64,000 nt of DNA from the NCBI GenBank assembly GCA_964203275.1, contig CAXNMF010000001.1, positions 248,001 to 312,000 on the forward strand, written 5' to 3'. This stretch comes from Ga0077527 sp945862135 (GTDB taxonomy: Bacteria; Pseudomonadota; Gammaproteobacteria; Burkholderiales; SG8-41). The number at the start of each line of letters is the position of its first letter. Within the stretch, counting starts at the first letter, position 1. This document shows, in pieces, positions 16,473-24,960 of this stretch. The translations under genes were made by a program, and so were the position numbers. Under the pieces are notes generated by a model. That model did no database searches and was not told where the DNA came from. It saw only the letters and a list, made by a program, of their open reading frames with translations.

Positions 16473-17438
16473 TTATTGCTGCGGAATCTTTGCTTCGCGT
16501 ACGACCTTGGCCCATTTGACGGTTTCCGATTTGAGCAGCGCTGCGAATTCAGCTGTCGTGGTCGGCCGCGGATCCATGCCCTGTGCAGCGTAACGCTGCT
16601 GCATTTCCCTGGTGTTGAGGGTAGTGACGATGGCTTTGTTGAGTTTTTCGACGACGGGTTTTGGCGTGGCTGCCGGGGTGAGCACGCCGTACCAAGTGCT
16701 GTATTCAAAACCCGGAACCCCTGATTCAGCCACTGTGGGCACTTCCGGCAGCGTCGGAGCGCGTTTGGTGCTGGTGACGGCAATGCCGCGCATGCGATTG
16801 GCCTTGATGTGCGGCAGTGCCGAGGCGAATGTCGACATGAAAGAGCCGATCTGGTTGCCGAGCAGCGCCGTGATCGCCGGGCCAGTGCCTTTGTACGGCA
16901 CATGCACCATGTCGAGTTTCTGCGACAGTATCAGCATCTCCATAGCCAGGTGGGTGCCCGAACCAAGGCCGGCGGAACCGTAAGTCAGCTTGCCTGGCTG
17001 CGACTTGGCCAGCGCGATGAATTCCTGGAAATTTTTCGCTGGCAGCGACGGATGGGTGACGACGATGTTGGGTTGCTCGGTGGCGAGCGATATGGTCGCC
17101 AGATCGCGCACGGCGTTGTAAGGCAGAGACTTGTACAGGGCCGCGTTGAAGGCGAGGCTGATGTTGCCGAGCAGCAGCGTGTAGCCATCGGGCGTGGCCT
17201 TGGTCACGATGTCGGTGCCCAGCGAGCTGCCGGCGCCGCCGCGGTTGTCGATGACCACGGTCTGTCCGATCAACGGGCTGATGCCATCTGCCAGCAGGCG
17301 GGCGCTGATGTCGCTGCCGCCGCCGGCTGCGAAAGGCACCACCATGCGTATGGGACGCTCGGGGTACGCTGCGGCCGATTGGGCTGCCACCATGACTGCC
17401 GTTATCGCAGCAGCAACGATTGCTGAGTATTTGATCAT
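16473..17438 (-). CDS. Bug/TctC-family periplasmic solute receptor 3
   Basis: 321 residues from the ATG at 17438, which follows AAGGAGGAGTC; the frame extends to 17522 without such a site. It has a signal peptide (IVAAAITAVMVAAQSAAA), then PERPIRMVVPFAAGGGSDISAR, VVIDNRGGAGSSLG, PDGYTLLLGN, VPYKGTGP and LPEVPTVAESGVPG blocks. It is a complete receptor with no TctAB neighbours. The gene is 99 bases downstream of the aminotransferase gene and upstream of the enoyl-CoA hydratase, so its ligand may feed these enzymes. Confidence 0.95.
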   Translation of the reverse strand: MIKYSAIVAAAITAVMVAAQSAAAYPERPIRMVVPFAAGGGSDISARLLADGISPLIGQTVVIDNRGGAGSSLGTDIVTKATPDGYTLLLGNISLAFNAALYKSLPYNAVRDLATISLATEQPNIVVTHPSLPAKNFQEFIALAKSQPGKLTYGSAGLGSGTHLAMEMLILSQKLDMVHVPYKGTGPAITALLGNQIGSFMSTFASALPHIKANRMRGIAVTSTKRAPTLPEVPTVAESGVPGFEYSTWYGVLTPAATPKPVVEKLNKAIVTTLNTREMQQRYAAQGMDPRPTTTAEFAALLKSETVKWAKVVREAKIPQQ

Positions 17439-17537
17439 GACTCCTCCTTTATGGTTATGGCCGGAGTCGGTGGTGGTGCGGGGTTTCGGTGCAGCGCCGC
17501 TCCGGTGATCAAAGCATATCACCGGGCGGGGCAGGGT

Positions 17538-18737
17538 TCATGCGGCCCGGGCTGTACGTGCCGCGGACTTGTCGCCGGTGAGGCAGGCCATCGCGGCATC
17601 AACGCCGCCTTTTTTGTGTGGCACACCGGCGAGTTCGAGGCCCATCTCAACACCGGCGAGAGTACCCATCAGCGTGAGGTCGTTGAAATCCCCGAGATGG
17701 CCGATGCGGAACACCTTGTCGGCGACCTTGCCGAGACCGCTGCCCAGCGACATGTTGAAGTGTTCCAGCACAACTTTGCGGAATGCGACTTCGCTGTGAC
17801 CGGCGGGCATCATCACAGCGGTCAGTACCGGTGAATATTCCGCGGGGTTCTGACAGACGATTTCGAGGCCCCATGCATTGACCGCCCGACGGGTTGCTTC
17901 GGCATGGCGATGGTGACGGGCGAATACGTTGTCGAGGCCTTCCTCGTCGAGCAGCATTTTCAGCGCTTCCCGCAGGCCGTAGAGCAGGTTGGTTGCCGGG
18001 GTGTAGGGGAAAAAACCGTTTTTGTTCGGCGCGAGCATTTCGTCCCACGACCAGTAGGAGCGCGGCAGGCCGGCATTCTTGCTGGCCGCGAGGGCTTTCG
18101 CGGAAATGGCGTTGAACGACAGGCCGGGTGGCAGCATCAGGCCTTTTTGCGAGCCGCCGACGGTGACATCGACGCCCCATTCATCATGGCGATAGTCGAC
18201 CGATCCCAGTCCAGAGATGGTGTCGACCAGGAACAGCGCCGGATGTCTGGCGCGGTCAATGGCCTTGCGCACTTCGCCGATGCGCGAAGTGGCGCCCGTA
18301 GAGGTTTCGTTGTGCACGACGCACACCGCCTTGATGGTGTGAGCGGTGTCGGCGGCGAGGCGTGTCTCGATTGCGGCGGGGTCGGCGCCATGACGCCAGT
18401 CGCCAGTGATGAATTCGGGTTTCAGGCCAAGGCGCAGCGCGAGGTTTTTCCACAGCGTTGCGAACTGGCCGGATTCGTACATCAACACGGTATCGCCGGG
18501 TGACAGCGTGTTGACCAGCGCCGCTTCCCAGGCCCCGGTACCGGAGGCTGGATAAATGACGACGTCCCCCTTGGTTTTGAACACGCGCTTCATGCCGGCG
18601 AGGACATCCTTGCCGAGCTGGCCGAACTCCGGACCGCGATGGTCGATGACCGGCATGTCGATGGCGCGCATCACGCGCTCGGGGACAGTGCTCGGTCCGG
18701 GAATCTGCAGGAAGTGACGGCCGGCGGTGTAGGTCAT
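17538..18737 (-). CDS. Serine-glyoxylate/alanine-glyoxylate-type aminotransferase (class V)
   Basis: 399 residues from the ATG at 18737, chosen because GGAGCGCACC precedes it and FLQIPGPSTVPERVM then starts at the usual place. The frame opens upstream (18815) through the candidate operator. The PLP site is GGSQKGLMLPPG (about residues 186-197, Lys at about 190), with VVHNETSTGATS (about 141-152) for substrate and PLP contacts. The enzyme transfers an amino group to glyoxylate to give glycine, using serine or alanine. It is divergent from the GntR regulator and the FAD dehydrogenase, which points to joint control. Confidence 0.9.
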   Translation of the reverse strand: MTYTAGRHFLQIPGPSTVPERVMRAIDMPVIDHRGPEFGQLGKDVLAGMKRVFKTKGDVVIYPASGTGAWEAALVNTLSPGDTVLMYESGQFATLWKNLALRLGLKPEFITGDWRHGADPAAIETRLAADTAHTIKAVCVVHNETSTGATSRIGEVRKAIDRARHPALFLVDTISGLGSVDYRHDEWGVDVTVGGSQKGLMLPPGLSFNAISAKALAASKNAGLPRSYWSWDEMLAPNKNGFFPYTPATNLLYGLREALKMLLDEEGLDNVFARHHRHAEATRRAVNAWGLEIVCQNPAEYSPVLTAVMMPAGHSEVAFRKVVLEHFNMSLGSGLGKVADKVFRIGHLGDFNDLTLMGTLAGVEMGLELAGVPHKKGGVDAAMACLTGDKSAARTARAA

Positions 18738-18804
18738 GGTGCGCTCCAAGGGCGAGGGTAGAGCGGGCATGGTAATACCGGTTGGCGGACTTAGGCAATC
18801 CATT

Positions 18805-18816
18805 TTTGTATACAAA
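18805..18816. promoter_or_regulatory. GntR-type palindromic operator candidate
   Basis: TTTGTATACAAA is a perfect 12-base palindrome and matches the TTGTATACAA style of site used by FCD/FadR-subfamily GntR regulators. It lies 68 bases upstream of the aminotransferase start and in front of the divergent GntR gene. A related half-site, ATGCATACAAAT, occurs at 18925-18936. Binding is inferred. Confidence 0.6.
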
Positions 18817-18858
18817 CATATAAAACTTCAAAAAAACAGCGCATGTTTCACGTGTAAC

Positions 18859-18898
18859 TATTCAATAAACATATGATTATTTTGTTATTTATTGAATA
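18859..18898. repeat. 11-base perfect inverted repeat in the divergent promoter region
   Basis: TATTCAATAAA at 18859-18869 and TTTATTGAATA at 18888-18898 are exact reverse complements, separated by 18 AT-rich bases. The dyad lies between the palindrome above and the promoter of the GntR gene. It could be a second regulator site or form a stem-loop; its role is unknown. Confidence 0.6.
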
Positions 18899-18936
18899 TT
18901 GCCAGGAATCGGCATCAGCGGTATTATGCATACAAA
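18899..18936 (+). promoter_or_regulatory. Promoter of the GntR gene with overlapping half-site
   Basis: TTGCCA (18899-18904), 17 bases, then TATTAT (18922-18927) fits sigma-70. ATGCATACAAAT at 18925-18936 overlaps the -10 and the start-site region and resembles one half of the palindrome at 18805-18816. That placement suggests autorepression by the GntR protein. Confidence 0.5.
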
Positions 18937-18948
18937 TGGAGCCTTGCC

Positions 18949-19653
18949 ATGCCTGATGCTTTGCCTCACCCCTCTAATGTGACTTCGCTGGTCGACCGCC
19001 GGTTGCTACATGAAACCGTGATCGACCAGTTGCGCGATCTGATTGTGCAAGGTGAACTCGCACCTGAAACCAAGCTTAATGAACGCGTGCTGGCCGAACG
19101 GCTCGGTACATCACGCACGCCCCTTCGCGAGGCAATCAAGTTTCTGGCCTCCGAAGGCCTGGTTGAACTGCTGCCCAACCGCGGCGCAGTGGTGGCGCCG
19201 CTGAAGCCGGAAAAGATGAAGGAAGTGTTCGTTGTATTGGGCGCGCTGGAAGCGCTGGCTGGCGACCTCGCCTGCCGCAATGCGACCGAAGAAGATATTG
19301 CCGACATTCGCGCGCTGCATTTCCACATGCTTGCCCACCATGCCGCCGGCGAACTGGCGCAATATTTCAAGTTCAATCAGCAGATTCACAGCCGGATCAT
19401 GGATTGCGCCGGCAATGCGACGCTCGCGGCGTCGTATCGCAGCCTCAATGCGCATGTGAAACGGGCGCGTTATCTTGCCAACCTGTCTCGCGAACGCTGG
19501 GACAAGGCTGTGGAGGAGCATGGCGAGATTCTTGATGCGCTGACCCGCCGCGACGGCGCACGGTTGCAGGTGCTGCTGCGGGATCATCTCGCCAACAAAC
19601 TGGTACTGGTCATGGAAGCTCTCGATAAACGCAAAGCGGAGGCCGCACGATGA
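18949..19653 (+). CDS. GntR-family (FCD/FadR subfamily) transcriptional regulator
   Basis: 234 residues from the ATG at 18949 after GGAGCCTTGCC. The winged helix-turn-helix occupies about residues 17-80: LRDLIVQGELAPETKLNER, LAERLGTSRTPLREAIKFLASEGLVEL. The helical FCD ligand domain (about 90-225) contains FNQQIHSRIMDCAGN, HVKRARYL and EEHGEILDALTRRD, with the Asp/His residues that usually bind a metal and carboxylate effector. It probably senses a hydroxy- or keto-acid. Its TGA overlaps the ATG of the dehydrogenase gene (ATGA), so both are one transcript, divergent from the aminotransferase. Confidence 0.92.
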   Translation: MPDALPHPSNVTSLVDRRLLHETVIDQLRDLIVQGELAPETKLNERVLAERLGTSRTPLREAIKFLASEGLVELLPNRGAVVAPLKPEKMKEVFVVLGALEALAGDLACRNATEEDIADIRALHFHMLAHHAAGELAQYFKFNQQIHSRIMDCAGNATLAASYRSLNAHVKRARYLANLSRERWDKAVEEHGEILDALTRRDGARLQVLLRDHLANKLVLVMEALDKRKAEAAR

Positions 19654-22577
19654 ATGCCCCCGCAAAACCGGTTCATTTCGCGCGCTCCTCGCCGGAGCAC
19701 AGCGCACTGTCGCAGAAGTTGCGCCGCGAAGTGCGCGGTGCGGTGCTGTTCGATGCCGCTTCGCGTGGACGTTATTCGACCGACGCGTCGATTTACCAGA
19801 TCGAACCCGTCGGCGTGGTGGTGCCGAGGGACGAAGACGACGCGCTGGTCACGATGCAGATCGCGCTCGATGCCGGGGTGCCGGTTTTGCCGCGAGGCGG
19901 CGGGACTTCGCAATGCGGCCAGACCGTCGGCGCGGCGCTGGTACTCGATGTATCGAAGCACCTCAACGAAATCATCGCCTTCAACAAGGACGCGGCGACG
20001 GTGACGGTGCAGCCGGGTCTGGTGCTCGACCATCTCAATGCTTGGCTGAAACCGCATGGCCTGTGGTTTCCGGTCGATGTATCGACCAGCGCGCAGGCGA
20101 CCATCGGCGGCATGACCGGCAACAATTCCTGTGGTTCGCGTTCGATTCAGTACGGCAATATGGTGCACAACGTGCTGGGCATCGATGCCTGGCTCGCCGA
20201 CGGCGGGGCGTACCGTTTTGGCGCACTCCCCGAGAACCTGGAGCAGCTCGATGCGCCACAGGGTTACCGGGACTTGGTGTTGCGCATCAATTCAATTGCT
20301 ATGCGCGAAGCTGAAGAAATCGAGCTTCGTTATCCAAAAGTCTTGCGTCGTGTCGGCGGCTACAACCTCGACATGATGTTGCCTGTCGGTGCGAACATGG
20401 CGCATCTGCTGGTCGGTTCGGAAGGCACGCTGGCCTTTTCGCGGCGCATCGAACTGAAGCTGTCGCCGTTGCCGAAACACAAAACGCTGGGCGTTTGTCA
20501 TTTCCCGACCTTTTATCAGTCAATGGAGGCGCCGCAGCACATCGTCAAGTTGAAACCGGCGGCGGTCGAGCTGGTTGATGACACGATGATCGGGCTGGCG
20601 CGCAGCAACCCGGCCTTCCTGCCCATCGTCAATCAGTGTGTCAAAGGCGAGCCCGCCGCGATCCTGCTCGTCGAGTTTGCCGGCGATGATCGTGATGAAC
20701 AGATCCGCAGGCTGAAAGAACTGGTTGAGCTGATGGCCGACCGCGGCCTTCCCGGCAGTGTGGTCGAAGTGATTGACCCCGCTGTGCAGCGCGAATTCTG
20801 GGAGGTGCGCAAGGCCGGTCTCAACATCATGATGTCGATGAAGGGCGACGGCAAACCGGTGTCGTTCATCGAGGATTGCGCGGTACCGCTGGAACACCTT
20901 GCGGAGTACACGGATCGCCTGACGCAGGTGTTCCACAAGAATGGCACCAAGGGCACCTGGTACGCGCATGCATCGGTCGGTTGCCTGCATGTGCGGCCGA
21001 TACTCGACATGCGTCGCGACGGCGCCGAGAAAATGCGTGCCATTGCCGAAGAGGCTGCGGCGATGGTCAAGCAGTACAAAGGTTCATATTCGGGTGAGCA
21101 TGGCGACGGGCTGGTGCGTTCGGAATGGATCGCGCCGTTTTTCGGACCGAAGATCACCGCCGCATTTGAAGAAATCAAGGACCTGTTTGATCCGAAAGGC
21201 CTGCTCAATCCCGGCAAGATCGTGCGGCCGTCGAAGCAGGACGACCGCAGCCTCTTCCGCTTCAAGCCCGACTATCAGGCGCAGCCGCCGATGCCCGCTT
21301 TGGACTGGTCGGAGTGGGAGGTCGGTGCGGAGCCTCGTGGAGGCGGCTTCGCCAAGGCCGTCGAGATGTGCAACAACAACGGACATTGCCGTAAATTTGA
21401 CGCGGGCACGATGTGCCCGTCGTACCGGGCGACCCGTGATGAAAAACATCTGACCCGCGGTCGTGCCAATACGCTACGGCTTGCGCTCTCAGGTCAGTTG
21501 GGTCCGGATGCATTGACCTCGAATGCCGTGCGTGAGGTGATGGATCTGTGCGTTTCGTGCAAGGGCTGCAAGCGCGAATGCCCGACCGGCATCGACATGG
21601 CGAAAATGAAAATCGAGTTCCTGCATCACTGGCGGCGGCATCACGGCCTGCCGTTGAAGGAACGCCTGATTGCCTACTTGCCGCGTTATGCGCCATGGGC
21701 AAAACGGCTGGCCCCGGTACTGAATCTGCTGCAGGGCATCGGCAAACCTTTGCTGGGTTTTGCATCCAAACGTTCAATGCCGGCCTGGCGCAGCGATGCC
21801 TTTGTTGCGCCGGCCGCCGCCCGTGCGACGACAAGCCGTGAAGTGGTGTTGTTTGTCGATACCTTCAGCACCTACTTCGAACCGGAAAATGCACGCGCGG
21901 CATTACGAGTGCTTGAAGCTGCGGGCTACACCGTACATCTGCCCTTGCCGGCGGACGAAGAACGACCCTTGTGTTGTGGGCGGACATTTCTCTCCAGCGG
22001 CCTGGTTGATGAAGCGCGGCGTGAGGCGCAGCGCATGATTTCGACGCTGAAGCCCTATGTGGATCGCGGCGTGCCGGTGGTCGGGCTGGAGCCGTCCTGC
22101 CTGTTCAGCCTGCGTGATGAATTCATATCGATGCTGCCCGGCGGCGAGAGTGCCGAACTGGCATTGAATGCCTTCCTGTTCGAGGAGTTTCTGGCGCGCG
22201 AGCATGATGCCGGTCGCCTGCAGCTGAAACTGAAAGCCCTGCCGCAGCCGAAAGCGCTGCTGCACGGGCATTGTCACCAGAAAGCGTTTGCGGTGATGCC
22301 CACGGTGAAAAAAGTGCTGGGTCTGGTGCCGGGGCTCGCTGTTGAGGTGATCGAGTCAAGCTGCTGCGGCATGGCCGGGAGCTTCGGTTATGAGGCAAGA
22401 CACTATGATGTGTCGATGCGCATGGCCGAAGCGTCGCTGTTGCCGAAAATCCGCGAGGCCGGCAAAAACACATTGATTGTGGCCGACGGCACCAGTTGCC
22501 GGCACCAGATTCATGACGGCGCAAAACGCGATGCGATCCATGTGGCGCGGGTGCTGGAGGCAGCCCTCGCGGATTGA
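19650..22577 (+). CDS. FAD-linked 2-hydroxyacid dehydrogenase fused to Fe-S and CCG domains (GlcD-GlcF/YdiJ-like)
   Basis: 975 residues. An N-terminal FAD domain (about 30-480) has VLPRGGGTSQCGQTVGAAL (about 85-103), TIGGMTGNNSCGSRSIQYGN (about 151-170) and the SGEHGDGLVRSEW flavin and substrate loop (about 481-493). A ferredoxin-like part has CNNNGHCRK and CVSCKGCKRECPTG (about 573-652). C-terminal CCG repeats (CCGRTFLSSG, CCGMAGSFGYE) complete the GlcF-like half. Such fusions include E. coli YdiJ, a D-2-hydroxyglutarate dehydrogenase; glycolate and D-lactate enzymes are close relatives. With the divergent glyoxylate aminotransferase, glycolate or another 2-hydroxyacid is plausible. Overlaps the GntR stop. 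Confidence 0.9.
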   Translation: MNAPAKPVHFARSSPEHSALSQKLRREVRGAVLFDAASRGRYSTDASIYQIEPVGVVVPRDEDDALVTMQIALDAGVPVLPRGGGTSQCGQTVGAALVLDVSKHLNEIIAFNKDAATVTVQPGLVLDHLNAWLKPHGLWFPVDVSTSAQATIGGMTGNNSCGSRSIQYGNMVHNVLGIDAWLADGGAYRFGALPENLEQLDAPQGYRDLVLRINSIAMREAEEIELRYPKVLRRVGGYNLDMMLPVGANMAHLLVGSEGTLAFSRRIELKLSPLPKHKTLGVCHFPTFYQSMEAPQHIVKLKPAAVELVDDTMIGLARSNPAFLPIVNQCVKGEPAAILLVEFAGDDRDEQIRRLKELVELMADRGLPGSVVEVIDPAVQREFWEVRKAGLNIMMSMKGDGKPVSFIEDCAVPLEHLAEYTDRLTQVFHKNGTKGTWYAHASVGCLHVRPILDMRRDGAEKMRAIAEEAAAMVKQYKGSYSGEHGDGLVRSEWIAPFFGPKITAAFEEIKDLFDPKGLLNPGKIVRPSKQDDRSLFRFKPDYQAQPPMPALDWSEWEVGAEPRGGGFAKAVEMCNNNGHCRKFDAGTMCPSYRATRDEKHLTRGRANTLRLALSGQLGPDALTSNAVREVMDLCVSCKGCKRECPTGIDMAKMKIEFLHHWRRHHGLPLKERLIAYLPRYAPWAKRLAPVLNLLQGIGKPLLGFASKRSMPAWRSDAFVAPAAARATTSREVVLFVDTFSTYFEPENARAALRVLEAAGYTVHLPLPADEERPLCCGRTFLSSGLVDEARREAQRMISTLKPYVDRGVPVVGLEPSCLFSLRDEFISMLPGGESAELALNAFLFEEFLAREHDAGRLQLKLKALPQPKALLHGHCHQKAFAVMPTVKKVLGLVPGLAVEVIESSCCGMAGSFGYEARHYDVSMRMAEASLLPKIREAGKNTLIVADGTSCRHQIHDGAKRDAIHVARVLEAALAD

Positions 22578-22593
22578 CCGCTGATTATCGGCG

Positions 22594-23700
22594 TCAGGCT
22601 TCCCGCGTGTAGCGCCGCACTTTTGCTTCAACCACGCGAACGCCCAGTCCCGGGCCGGTGGGCACGTTAAGCCAGCCGCCCTCGAGCTTGATTGGCTCCG
22701 TCACGATGTCATCTGCAAGGTAGGGGCTGGACAGGCTGACGCCCCAGTCCACCGCCGGTATCGCCGCAGCGAGATGCATCAGTCCGGCGCTCGCAATACC
22801 CGCTTCGGCGATCTTGCAGGCGAGGTTGACCTGCATGCCGAGTTTTTCGCAGAGCAGGGCAGAGTCATACACCGGACGCATGCCGCCGAGCTTGATGGTT
22901 TTCAGGCTGCAGCCCTGCGCGGCCTTCATGTCGTGGTGATGCTGGAGGTCATCGATGCTGTGCAGGCCTTCATCGACGCCGATCTTGACGCGGCTGGCGG
23001 CGGCGACGCGCGCCATGCCGGCAACGTCATGGCCGGCGACCGGCTGCTCGAAAAATTCGATGCGAGTGTCGGCGATGCCGCGTACGAAGCGGATTGCTTC
23101 ATCCGGTGTCCACGCCTGATTGGCGTCGGTGCAGATTAGTACCTTGTCGTCTTTTACCGTTGCGCAGATCGCGCGCGAGCGTTCAGCATCGGCTTCAGGT
23201 GATGCAACACCGACCTTGATCTTGATCGCGACATAACCCTCCGCCAGCCGTTTTTGTGTTTCAGCGATATCGCCTTCAGTGCTGCCGGTACCGATCAGGC
23301 GCAGCGCGGGCACACGCATGCGTTTGGCGCCCCCAAGCAATTCGTAAACTGGTTTGCCTTTGGCCTGGCCCAGTGCATCCCACAAGGCCATTTCGATGGC
23401 GGCCTTGGCGCTGTTGTTGCCGTACAGATACTGGCCGGCGCGGTGCATCGCGGCGTCGATGTCATCCGCCGGCAGGCCTTCGAGTTTATCGGCGAGGTAA
23501 CGGATCGCCGCGACCATGCTGCCCGGAGTTTCTCCGGTCATCGTCGGTGCCGAAGCGGCTTCACCCCAGCCGATGATCCCGTCGCTGGTTTCAATTCGCG
23601 CGAGTACGTTCTCTGCGTTGCGCACTTCTTCGAACGACATTTTCACCGGCTTGATCATCGGCAGGCTGATGGCAATGGCTTGGATACGCTGGATACGCAT
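22594..23700 (-). CDS. Muconate lactonizing enzyme-like member of the enolase superfamily
   Basis: 368 residues. The catalytic pattern is AIKIKVG (about 165-171, KxK base), CTDANQAW (about 195), FFEQPV (about 221), VDEGL (about 246) and a Lys in TIKLGGM (about 272), which is the MLE-subgroup arrangement with lysines on both faces. The substrate cannot be read; cycloisomerase, N-acylamino acid racemase/OSBS and dipeptide epimerase are possible. It is downstream of Bug receptor 4 on the same strand, but a strong terminator stands between them. It is convergent with the FAD dehydrogenase. Confidence 0.9.
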   Translation of the reverse strand: MRIQRIQAIAISLPMIKPVKMSFEEVRNAENVLARIETSDGIIGWGEAASAPTMTGETPGSMVAAIRYLADKLEGLPADDIDAAMHRAGQYLYGNNSAKAAIEMALWDALGQAKGKPVYELLGGAKRMRVPALRLIGTGSTEGDIAETQKRLAEGYVAIKIKVGVASPEADAERSRAICATVKDDKVLICTDANQAWTPDEAIRFVRGIADTRIEFFEQPVAGHDVAGMARVAAASRVKIGVDEGLHSIDDLQHHHDMKAAQGCSLKTIKLGGMRPVYDSALLCEKLGMQVNLACKIAEAGIASAGLMHLAAAIPAVDWGVSLSSPYLADDIVTEPIKLEGGWLNVPTGPGLGVRVVEAKVRRYTREA

Positions 23701-23713
23701 GATGAGAGTCCCG

Positions 23714-23742
23714 GAAAAAAAGCGGCGCCGCAGCGCCGCTTT
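23714..23742 (-). terminator. Intrinsic terminator after Bug receptor 4
   Basis: AAAGCGGCG (23719-23727) and CGCCGCTTT (23734-23742) form a 9-bp stem with a 6-base loop. On the minus strand it is followed by a run of T residues (A-run at 23715-23721 on the plus strand). It lies 33 bases past the receptor stop and just before the next gene's start, so the downstream enolase-family gene probably depends on read-through or its own promoter. Confidence 0.8.
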
Positions 23743-23775
23743 TATATCAATTGAATCAAATGCCTGGAAATAAAA

Positions 23776-24732
23776 TCAGAGTTTACCGATCTTCTGTACG
23801 GCTTTGGCCATGCGGGCGTAATCGGCTTCAAAGAAAGTCTTGAACTCGGCGGTATCGCGGTAATCCGGTACGACCTGCACTTTTTTCAGTGCCTCGATGA
23901 ATGATGGATCCGCGGCCGCTTTGCGCACCAGGTCGCGCAACTGGTTCAGCGTGGCATCGGGAATACCCGCTGCGGTAAACAGGCCAACCCATAGATAGGC
24001 CTCGATATCGATGCCCTGTTCCTTGAGTGTTGGCGTGTCTGCGAAAGACGGATGGCGCTTGAGACCGGTGTTGCCGATGGCCTTGAGCTTGCCGGAGGCC
24101 ACATGTGGGTGCACGGCGGCGGGACCGCTGGCTGTGGCATCAACATGGCCGCCCAGCGCCTGGGTGATGGCGGGGCCGCCGCCGGTGGTCGGCACGTGAC
24201 GCATCTTGATGCCAACTGCATCGACGAACATTTCAAACGGTACGTGCGTGATTCCGTACGGACCGGATGAGGAGAAAGTGTAAACGCCGGTCTTCTTTTT
24301 CAGCAGCGCCGCGAATTCCTTGGCTGTTTTCACCGGCACTGAAGGGTGGGTCACCATGATCAGCGGGTCGGCGCTCATCAGCGCGACCGGCTGGATCTGC
24401 GCCAGCGTGTAAGGCGACTTGATGCCGTAGAGTTTGTCTTTCTCGATGACCAGATAAAGATTCGGCGTTGTGACCAGCAGCGTGTGGCCATCGGCCGGCT
24501 GGTTGGCGACGAAGGCCGTGCCGACGGCTGCGGTGCCGCCGGAGCGGTTGACTACAGGCGCGGGTTGTTTGGTCAGGCGCTCGATGATGGCCGACAGCGG
24601 CTGCGCGTGAATCTGGTTCATGCCGCCCGGCGGATTCGGCACGACGATGGTCATGGCCTTGTTCGGGAAACCCTGGGCAAGGGCAGTTGAGGCCGCGCAA
24701 GCGCAGGCGACAGCCAGTAGCATTTGTTTCAT
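23776..24732 (-). CDS. Bug/TctC-family periplasmic solute receptor 4
   Basis: 318 residues. A signal peptide (KQMLLAVACACAASTALAQ) precedes AMTIVVPNPPGGMNQIHAQ, VVNRSGGTAAVGTAFVA, PADGHTLLVTT and ADTPTLKEQGIDIE. The first Bug loop is NPPGG rather than the APGG/AAGG of the other copies, so its ligand pocket may differ. No TctAB partner is adjacent. A sigma-70-like promoter with an inverted repeat lies upstream and a strong terminator downstream, so it is its own transcription unit. Confidence 0.95.
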   Translation of the reverse strand: MKQMLLAVACACAASTALAQGFPNKAMTIVVPNPPGGMNQIHAQPLSAIIERLTKQPAPVVNRSGGTAAVGTAFVANQPADGHTLLVTTPNLYLVIEKDKLYGIKSPYTLAQIQPVALMSADPLIMVTHPSVPVKTAKEFAALLKKKTGVYTFSSSGPYGITHVPFEMFVDAVGIKMRHVPTTGGGPAITQALGGHVDATASGPAAVHPHVASGKLKAIGNTGLKRHPSFADTPTLKEQGIDIEAYLWVGLFTAAGIPDATLNQLRDLVRKAAADPSFIEALKKVQVVPDYRDTAEFKTFFEADYARMAKAVQKIGKL

Positions 24733-24813
24733 CAGTAACTCCTCCAGTGTGGTTTTTCCGGCGGCATGAAGTGCGGCCGTTGGTATTGATTTTCTGGTGA
24801 TTCTTGCGCGAAA

Positions 24814-24842
24814 ACGTTAAACCGTACGCTACACGGTGTCAA
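24814..24842 (-). promoter_or_regulatory. Promoter of Bug receptor 4 with operator-like inverted repeat
   Basis: On the minus strand a perfect TTGACA (24842-24837) is followed after 17 bases by TAACGT (24819-24814). The spacer contains ACCGT (24821-24825) and ACGGT (24833-24837), an inverted repeat exactly between the hexamers. ACCGTA recurs at 24842-24847. A repressor bound there would block polymerase. No regulator gene is adjacent. Confidence 0.55.
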
Positions 24843-24960
24843 CCGTATTCGAGTCTTTGCGGACAGTTGGCAACACGAGTCAAACTCGTTAGCCTACGCG
24901 CTCAGTTGGTGCGGCGATAAGCGCTGTGCATACGAAACCTTCTCCGGAAAAAATTCGCAC

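Noticed and set aside
15570..16724. 384-codon plus-strand frame
   Set aside because: It is antisense to the enoyl-CoA hydratase and the end of Bug receptor 3.
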